DNA of 19,845 nt from Paracoccaceae bacterium (lineage in GTDB: Bacteria; Pseudomonadota; Alphaproteobacteria; Rhodobacterales; Rhodobacteraceae), in NCBI GenBank assembly GCA_006227805.1, contig SBFT01000094.1, forward strand, positions 1 through 19,845. Reading direction: 5' to 3'. Position 1 is the first letter of the stretch. Each line of letters begins with the position of its first letter. Of this stretch, positions 15,225-19,845 are shown piece by piece. The notes under the pieces are model-generated. The model searched no databases and was not told where the DNA came from. It saw only the letters and a program-made list of their open reading frames with translations. The position numbers and the translations under genes are program-made.

Positions 15225-17063
15225 ACCGGCGGCCTCCAGCCGGTCCTGCGCCTCCAGCCACAGAGCCTCGGCGCGCGCGATGCCGTCCTCGACCTCGGCG
15301 AACTTGGCGGTCCAGACATCGAGGTCGGCGCGCCGCGCGTCGTCGTAGAGCGCGGGGTCGGCCAGCTTCTCCTGCAGGCGCGCATGCATGTCCGCCAGCT
15401 TGTCGAGCCGCGCCTCGCACCGGCGCACCTCGGCGCGCAGGCTGGCGATGTCGTCGCGCGATGCCTGAACGCGCTTTTCCACGCTCTTGTCGGCCTTTGC
15501 AGGGCGATCCTCACCTGAAAGAAGGCTGGCGCGATAGCTTTCCAGATCGCCGTCATAGGGCGCCACGGCGCCGCCCTTGACCAGCCAGAGCCGGTCCGCG
15601 ACCAGTTCCAGAAGGTGCATGTCGTGGCTGACCAGGATCACCGCGCCGGAATAGGCGGTCAGCGCCTCGACCAGGGCCTCGCGGCTCTCGATGTCGAGGT
15701 GGTTCGTGGGCTCGTCCAGGATCAGCATGTGCGGCGCGTCGATCGTGGCCAGCAGAAGCGACAGGCGCGCCTTCTGGCCGCCGGACAGCTTGCCCACCAG
15801 CGTATCGGCCTGATCCGCCATCAGGCCGAAACCGGACAGGCGCGCGCGCAGGCGCGCGGGCGTCTCTCCGGGGCGCAGGCGGCGCAGATGGTCGAGCGGG
15901 GTTTCGTCCACGTGCAGTTCGTCCACCTGGTGCTGGGCGAAATAGCCCACGCGCAGCTTGCCCGCGCGCACGATGCGGCCCGATTGCTTCTCGAGCCGCT
16001 GCGCCAGCAGCTTCGACAGCGTCGACTTGCCCTCGCCGTTGCGGCCCAGAAGGGCGATGCGGTCGTCCTGGTCGATGCGCAGCGACAGCCGCGACAGGAC
16101 CCTGCGGTCGCCATAGCCCACCGACACGCCCTCCAGCGACAGGATCGGCGGCGACAATTCGTCCGGTTCGGGGAAGGTGAAGGCGCGCAGCGCGGCTTCC
16201 TGCGGGCTGGTGATGGGCTGCATCTTCGCCAGCGCCTTGATGCGCGACTGGGCCTGGCGGGCCTTGTCGGCCTTGTAACGGAAGCGGTCGACATAGGATT
16301 GCAGATGCGCGCGCCGTGCCTCCTGCTTCTTCGCCTCGGCCTCGGCCAGGGCCAGTTTCTCGGCGCGCGCGCGGGCGAAACTGTCGTAATTGCCCTGGTA
16401 GAGCGTCAGCTTGCGGTCCTCGAGGTGCAGGATCGCGCCCACGGCGCGGTTCAGGAGGCCCCGGTCATGGCTGATGATGATGACGGTATGGGGATAGCGC
16501 GCCAGGTAACTCTCGAGCCAGAGCGCGCCCTCGAGGTCGAGATAGTTCGTCGGTTCGTCCAGGAGCAGCAGGTCGGGCTGGGCGAACAGCACCCCAGCCA
16601 GGGCCACGCGCATCCGCCAGCCGCCCGAGAAGTCCGAACAGGGCCGCGCCTGCGCCGCCTCGTCGAAGCCAAGACCCTTGAGGATCGCGGCGGCACGCGC
16701 CTCGGCCGACCAGGCGTCGATATCGGCCAGCCTTGTCTGGATCTCGGCAATGCGGTTGGGGTCGTCCGAATGTTCGGCCAGAAGCTCGGCGCGTTCGGTA
16801 TCGGCGGCCAGCACGGTGTCGAGCAGGCTCACATCCGACGACGGCACCTCCTGCGAGACACCGCCGATGCGCGCGCGGGCGGGCAGCGCGATGGCCCCCG
16901 ATTCCAGCGCCAGCTCGCCCCGGATCAGGCGGAACAGCGTGGTCTTGCCGGTGCCGTTGCGTCCGACCAGGCCCACCTTGTGGCCCGCGGGGATGGTGGC
17001 GCGCGCCTCCTCGAACAGGCGCCGCCCGGCAATGGCATAGGTGATGTCGTCGATCCGCAGCAT
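15216..17063 (-). CDS. ABC-F family ATPase, YheS-like
   Basis: ABC-F proteins have two fused ATPase domains and no membrane part; they bind the ribosomal E site and affect stalled or early translation. The 615-residue protein has Walker A motifs GRNGTGKT (34-41) and GRNGEGKS (340-347), signatures FSGGWR (145-150) and LSGGQ (426-430), and Walker B regions LLLLDE (165-170) and LILDE (447-451), with catalytic E170 and E451. The linker (about 220-300) includes HLQSYVDRF and KARQAQSRIKAL, which match E. coli YheS closely. A charged coiled-coil tail covers about 515-610. I start at MLRIDDITY (17063); MPMLRID (17069) is possible, and a longer open frame to 17204 lacks family resemblance. No ribosome-binding site is seen. 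Confidence 0.93.
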   Translation of the reverse strand: MLRIDDITYAIAGRRLFEEARATIPAGHKVGLVGRNGTGKTTLFRLIRGELALESGAIALPARARIGGVSQEVPSSDVSLLDTVLAADTERAELLAEHSDDPNRIAEIQTRLADIDAWSAEARAAAILKGLGFDEAAQARPCSDFSGGWRMRVALAGVLFAQPDLLLLDEPTNYLDLEGALWLESYLARYPHTVIIISHDRGLLNRAVGAILHLEDRKLTLYQGNYDSFARARAEKLALAEAEAKKQEARRAHLQSYVDRFRYKADKARQAQSRIKALAKMQPITSPQEAALRAFTFPEPDELSPPILSLEGVSVGYGDRRVLSRLSLRIDQDDRIALLGRNGEGKSTLSKLLAQRLEKQSGRIVRAGKLRVGYFAQHQVDELHVDETPLDHLRRLRPGETPARLRARLSGFGLMADQADTLVGKLSGGQKARLSLLLATIDAPHMLILDEPTNHLDIESREALVEALTAYSGAVILVSHDMHLLELVADRLWLVKGGAVAPYDGDLESYRASLLSGEDRPAKADKSVEKRVQASRDDIASLRAEVRRCEARLDKLADMHARLQEKLADPALYDDARRADLDVWTAKFAEVEDGIARAEALWLEAQDRLEAAGQG

Positions 17064-17070
17064 GGGCATG

Positions 17071-17099
17071 GATGTGGCGCGCCCCGCGCGCGCTGTCAA
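17071..17099 (-). promoter_or_regulatory. Candidate ABC-F promoter with perfect -35
   Basis: On the minus strand a perfect TTGACA (17099-17094) is followed after 17 bases by CACATC (17076-17071), a poor -10. Transcription would start at about 17064, at the edge of the ATG at 17063, so the message might have no leader. The lack of a ribosome-binding site is consistent with that. The weak -10 keeps confidence low. Confidence 0.35.
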
Positions 17100-17238
17100 T
17101 CGGGGGGCGGGTCCGGTTCCTGTGCGCGCGGGCCCCGCGACCCCTTTTCCTGCCCCGCGCCCCATGTTAGCGGAACGCCAGCGAATCCAAGGGCCCGAGC
17201 GCATTGCGGGACGGCCCGTTCATGACAGGAGATATCAG

Positions 17239-17661
17239 ATGGCCCTGGAACGTACGTTCTCGATCATCAAGCCCGATGCCACCCGCCGCAACCTGACCGG
17301 TGCGATCAATGCCAAGTTCGAGGAAGCGGGCCTGCGCATCATCGCGCAGAAGCGCATCCACATGACCAAGGCGCAGGCCGGCAAGTTCTACGAAGTGCAC
17401 AAGGCGCGCCCCTTCTACGACGAATTGTGCGAATTCATGTCCTCGGCCCCGGTGGTCGTGCAGGTTCTCGAAGGCGAAAACGCGATCACGAAGAACCGCG
17501 AGATCATGGGCGCCACCAACCCCGCCGACGCGGCCCCCGGCACGATCCGCGCCGAATTCGCCGAAAGTGTGGGCGAGAACTCGGTCCATGGCTCTGACGC
17601 GCCCGAGACCGCGGCGCAGGAAATCGCCTATTTCTTCGCCGGGATCGAACTGGTCGGCTGA
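17239..17661 (+). CDS. ndk: Nucleoside diphosphate kinase
   Basis: Ndk passes the gamma phosphate of ATP to other (deoxy)nucleoside diphosphates through a phosphohistidine. The 140-residue length is standard. K11 (IIKPDATRRN) and the catalytic H117 (in SVHGSD) are present. The start is set by AGGAG at 17227-17231, seven bases before the ATG; an open frame continues upstream to 17041 but has low-complexity sequence and overlaps the ABC-F start. It is a single-gene unit: it diverges from the ABC-F gene with 175 bases between the starts and is closed by a strong hairpin terminator. Very consistent GC-rich codon use suggests high expression. Confidence 0.97.
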   Translation: MALERTFSIIKPDATRRNLTGAINAKFEEAGLRIIAQKRIHMTKAQAGKFYEVHKARPFYDELCEFMSSAPVVVQVLEGENAITKNREIMGATNPADAAPGTIRAEFAESVGENSVHGSDAPETAAQEIAYFFAGIELVG

Positions 17662-17685
17662 GCCGCGCGGCTTCGCGCGATCACA

Positions 17686-17717
17686 GGCCGCGTCCCGCCC
17701 GGGGCGCGGCCTTTCCT
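17686..17717 (+). terminator. Rho-independent terminator of ndk
   Basis: GGCCGCGTCCC (17686-17696) pairs with GGGGCGCGGCC (17701-17711) over the loop GCCC, with one T-G wobble, giving an 11-base-pair stem. TTTCCT follows at once. It lies 25 bases after the ndk stop and just before the end of the convergent TfoX-type gene, so the stem may also help stop transcription from the other side, although the tail on the minus strand (TGTGATC) is poor. Confidence 0.75.
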
Positions 17718-18054
17718 ATCGGCGCCTCTCGATCACGCCGATCTGGTCGAGGAAGCGGTCGAGTTCCGATCTCGCCGCCGCGCCCGGGGACCGCGCCGCC
17801 TTCAGCGCGTCGAAACGCGCGCGCAGCGCCTCCTTCTCCTTGCCCTTGCAATCGTTCCAGGGCCGTCCCTGCAGACCCATGACCAGCACGTAATACCCGA
17901 TGAAATGCGGGCGGTGGCCATGCGCCATCAGCCTTGCATAGGCGGCGTCCGCGCCCATCTCGCGCAGCTGTTCAGCGGTGGTGATGCCGGCTTGCGCGCA
18001 GGCCTTCTCGAAGGCGGGGCCGAGGTTGCGGATGCTGGAGACGGGCGAGGACAT
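17716..18054 (-). CDS. TfoX C-terminal-domain protein
   Basis: This 112-residue protein consists of a TfoX/Sxy C-terminal-like domain (about 4-85; SIRNLGPAFEKACAQAGITT, LREMGADAAYARL and GLQGRPWNDC) plus a short charged tail. Full TfoX/Sxy proteins, which switch on competence genes in gammaproteobacteria, also carry an N-terminal domain that is missing here. Stand-alone C-terminal-domain proteins are common and their role is not known. It is likely cytoplasmic, with no signal or membrane segment. I start at MSSPVSS (18054) because the open extension to 18210 lacks family features; no ribosome-binding site is evident. It converges on ndk across the terminator and diverges from the methyltransferase gene. 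Confidence 0.8.
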   Translation of the reverse strand: MSSPVSSIRNLGPAFEKACAQAGITTAEQLREMGADAAYARLMAHGHRPHFIGYYVLVMGLQGRPWNDCKGKEKEALRARFDALKAARSPGAAARSELDRFLDQIGVIERRR

Positions 18055-18172
18055 GCGCGCCAGAGTAGCGACCGCCCAGGATGTTGTCTGCCGGGAATTG
18101 TCGACTTGCCCGTGAAGGCGAGTAACATTAGGGCTGAGACGCAGTTTGCAAAGAGCGATCGGGATCGGGCAG

Positions 18173-18985
18173 ATGAACCTTCTCAAGAGACTGCTATACA
18201 AGAAGCGCAAGTTCTATGACGACGACTTCGACTGGAACAACTACACCGCCGACAGTTACCATCGCCGACTGAAACAGGATGTCGAAAGCCAGTATCAGGC
18301 ACGATCCGGCGCTGGTGACTTGTCTTTTGATCCGGCCAGCGGCCGACTGGACACCAAGGGCGCCGTGCTCCATCCCAACCAGGTGCTAATTCTGGAAACC
18401 ATCGGGCGGTTGCAACCTGCTTCGGTCCATGAGGTGGGCTGCGGTGGCGGTGACCACATCTCGACCGCCCAGGCGCTGTTTCCCGAGATCATGTGCTTTG
18501 GCGGAGACCGGGGCGCCAGCCAGCTGGACTTGGCGGTATCGCGCCATCCGCACATGCGCGATCGCTTCGGACTTCAGGACATCACGATGCCCTATTCGCG
18601 CGATTGGCCGAAGACAGACCTGGTCTATTCACAGGCGGTGCTGATGCACATTCACACCGCGGTCAGCCATTTCGTGGCCTTGTCCAACATGTTCTCGGTG
18701 GCGAACAACCAGGTCCTTCTGGTCGAGAACGTCCAGTGCCACGATTTCGTCGCCGATCTGCATGGTTTGTGGTCGGGCGGGCATCTGCCCTGGCCGGACA
18801 TGCATCTCTACCTTGCCGAGGGGTCGACCGGGGCGCGGGGGGTGCTGGCTTCGCGCGTCGAATTGTCGATGACGCGGCTGGAAAGCGATGCGCAACTGCG
18901 TGAAGGGCAGAAGCCGTCGGCGCGCCGTCTGAAGCGCGCGGCCGAAGACAGCGCCCGTGCCATCTTCGGCTTCGCGCGTATCTGA
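18173..18985 (+). CDS. SAM-dependent methyltransferase, target unknown
   Basis: This 270-residue protein has a class I methyltransferase core: motif I HEVGCGGGDH (86-95), an acidic D112 after the second strand (FGGDRG) and motif IV TDLVYSQAVLMHI (138-150). Residues 1-50 are basic and aromatic (KRLLYKKRKFYDDDFDWNNY), a pattern seen in methyltransferases near polysaccharide or lipid synthesis genes, but no such neighbour is visible. The ATG at 18173 is preferred to a TTG at 18146; the ribosome-binding site is weak. Codons such as CTA, AGA, AGT and ATT are more frequent, mainly in the first third, than in the flanking genes, which hints at acquisition from elsewhere. Its stop is 14 bases from the convergent outer-membrane gene. 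Confidence 0.75.
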   Translation: MNLLKRLLYKKRKFYDDDFDWNNYTADSYHRRLKQDVESQYQARSGAGDLSFDPASGRLDTKGAVLHPNQVLILETIGRLQPASVHEVGCGGGDHISTAQALFPEIMCFGGDRGASQLDLAVSRHPHMRDRFGLQDITMPYSRDWPKTDLVYSQAVLMHIHTAVSHFVALSNMFSVANNQVLLVENVQCHDFVADLHGLWSGGHLPWPDMHLYLAEGSTGARGVLASRVELSMTRLESDAQLREGQKPSARRLKRAAEDSARAIFGFARI

Positions 18986-18999
18986 GCGGACCAACGCCT

Positions 19000-19845
19000 T
19001 CAGAAGAAGACCGAAAGCGTCAGTTCCACGAAGCCGTCGCGCCGCACGAAGGCGAGGGGATCGTTGAAGCCATCGGTGTCGATATGCGTCGCCGACACGT
19101 CCAGAGAGACGCGGTCGCTCAGCCGCGACGACAGGCCCGCGGTCACGTAGTTGGCCTTGCTGCCGAGGTCGTGCGTCACGCTGAAGCGCAGCGCGGTGTC
19201 GAGCGGATTGTTCAGCCGGTAGCTGAGCCCCAGGAAGACATCGTCCTCGAAGAGCGGGATGCCCTGCGCCGGATCGCGCCCGTCATGCAGATACTCGATG
19301 GCCAGCGTCATGGAATGGGCCGTCCCGAAGAGGTCGTTCCAGGTGTAGTCGCCCCCCGCGACGCCGGCGAAATAGCTGCGCCCCGCGCTGCGCCGCCAGG
19401 CGCCTTCGAATTTCAGTTGCAGGTCCCGATGGGCATAGACCGCCGACAGGCCGATCTGGCGCAATTCGGGGTAGAACTCGCGCAGGCCCGGGACCGGCAC
19501 CGCCGAGACGGCGGCGATCTGCGCCTCGGTCGCGTTGGCGCCCAGCCAGGCGAAGAAGTCGTCGCTGGACGCCCCCGGCGGGGGCGCGCCGGGCGGGCTG
19601 CCCAGGGCCGCGACGATCGCGTCGAGGCAGCTGACCGCGACGACGCCCGTGGTGCAGGCGGGGGTGCGGCTGGTGCCGTCGAACCAGGTCGCGGCCAGGT
19701 CCAGCGATCCGGGCCCCAGGCGGACATTGTTCGAATAGCGCAGCGCGAAATCGAGGTTGCGGCCGGAGGGGTTCTCGAAGACCGGGTTCGCGCTGTCTGC
19801 AAGGATCGGCGCGCGGAACCGGTTCTCGGGGCCCACGCCCGGCGG
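19000..19845 (-). CDS. Outer-membrane beta-barrel protein, 5' partial
   Basis: The frame is open to the right edge, so the N-terminus lies outside the window; a GTG at 19836 is internal. About 281 residues are visible. They alternate polar and hydrophobic residues in short strands joined by turns (LDFALRYSNNVRLGPGSLDLAATWF, split by charged loops) and end in FVELTLSVFF, whose final phenylalanine is the usual outer-membrane insertion signal. One extracellular-type loop holds two cysteines (PACTTGVVAVSC) and a proline-rich run (GSPPGAPPPGASS). I do not recognise the family; a porin-like or lipid-related barrel is possible. It converges on the methyltransferase gene with 14 bases between. Confidence 0.7.
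   Translation of the reverse strand, partial: PPGVGPENRFRAPILADSANPVFENPSGRNLDFALRYSNNVRLGPGSLDLAATWFDGTSRTPACTTGVVAVSCLDAIVAALGSPPGAPPPGASSDDFFAWLGANATEAQIAAVSAVPVPGLREFYPELRQIGLSAVYAHRDLQLKFEGAWRRSAGRSYFAGVAGGDYTWNDLFGTAHSMTLAIEYLHDGRDPAQGIPLFEDDVFLGLSYRLNNPLDTALRFSVTHDLGSKANYVTAGLSSRLSDRVSLDVSATHIDTDGFNDPLAFVRRDGFVELTLSVFF

Noticed and set aside
17064..17204. Upstream extension of the ABC-F protein
   Set aside because: The added residues are low-complexity and lie over the candidate promoter; family members begin at MLRIDDITY.
15615..17225. 536-codon open frame antisense to the ABC-F gene
   Set aside because: Low-complexity Gln/Arg/Gly composition with no recognisable domain; the opposite strand encodes two complete ATPase domains.

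Overview
The window reads as an ordinary, gene-dense piece of chromosome from an alphaproteobacterium, most likely a member of the Rhodobacteraceae (Rhodobacterales). This rests on the very high GC content, gene order, protein sequence style (for example the DUF4167 protein that starts MRSSKSRSRSK, and the short SurA and LptD), and a 3'-end motif that I associate with this order from memory. I see no phage, plasmid, transposon, CRISPR array, rRNA or tRNA. The family and order are my inference; no database was searched.

Layout. (1) 1-2168, plus strand: two tandem ureohydrolases (agmatinase family; the first is cut by the window edge) and a small DUF1499 membrane-anchored protein. (2) 2281-5010, plus strand: prfA (release factor 1) and prmC (its glutamine methyltransferase) overlap by 4 bases. 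A 226-base gap follows, then a DUF4167 gene. (3) 12426-5014, minus strand: a tightly packed operon lptF-lptG-lptD-surA-pdxA-rsmA, in which every junction overlaps or is separated by 1 base. (4) 12557-14493, plus strand: pepA-holC, divergent from lptF. (5) 17063-14578, minus strand: a YheS-type ABC-F ATPase, then a membrane-anchored retropepsin-like aspartic protease. (6) 17239-19845: ndk (plus) with a clear terminator, a TfoX C-terminal-domain protein (minus), a SAM-dependent methyltransferase of unknown target with less GC-biased composition (plus), and the 3' part of an outer-membrane beta-barrel gene (minus, cut by the window edge).

How the genes work together. Block 3 carries much of lipopolysaccharide export: the inner-membrane permeases LptF and LptG, the outer-membrane translocon LptD, and a SurA-type chaperone that helps outer-membrane proteins fold. 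PdxA (vitamin B6 synthesis) and RsmA (16S rRNA dimethylation) follow. Block 2 pairs RF1 with the enzyme that methylates its GGQ motif. RsmA, ABC-F and possibly DUF4167 add to a translation theme.

No stretch over 300 bases lacks a gene; the largest gap is 4209-4434. I found no convincing undescribed system. The points most worth a second look are the DUF4167 gene with its possible leaderless promoter, the joining of two loci that are separate in E. coli, the two islands of rare codons in the second ureohydrolase, the two-cysteine degenerate second domain of SurA, and the candidate horizontally acquired methyltransferase.
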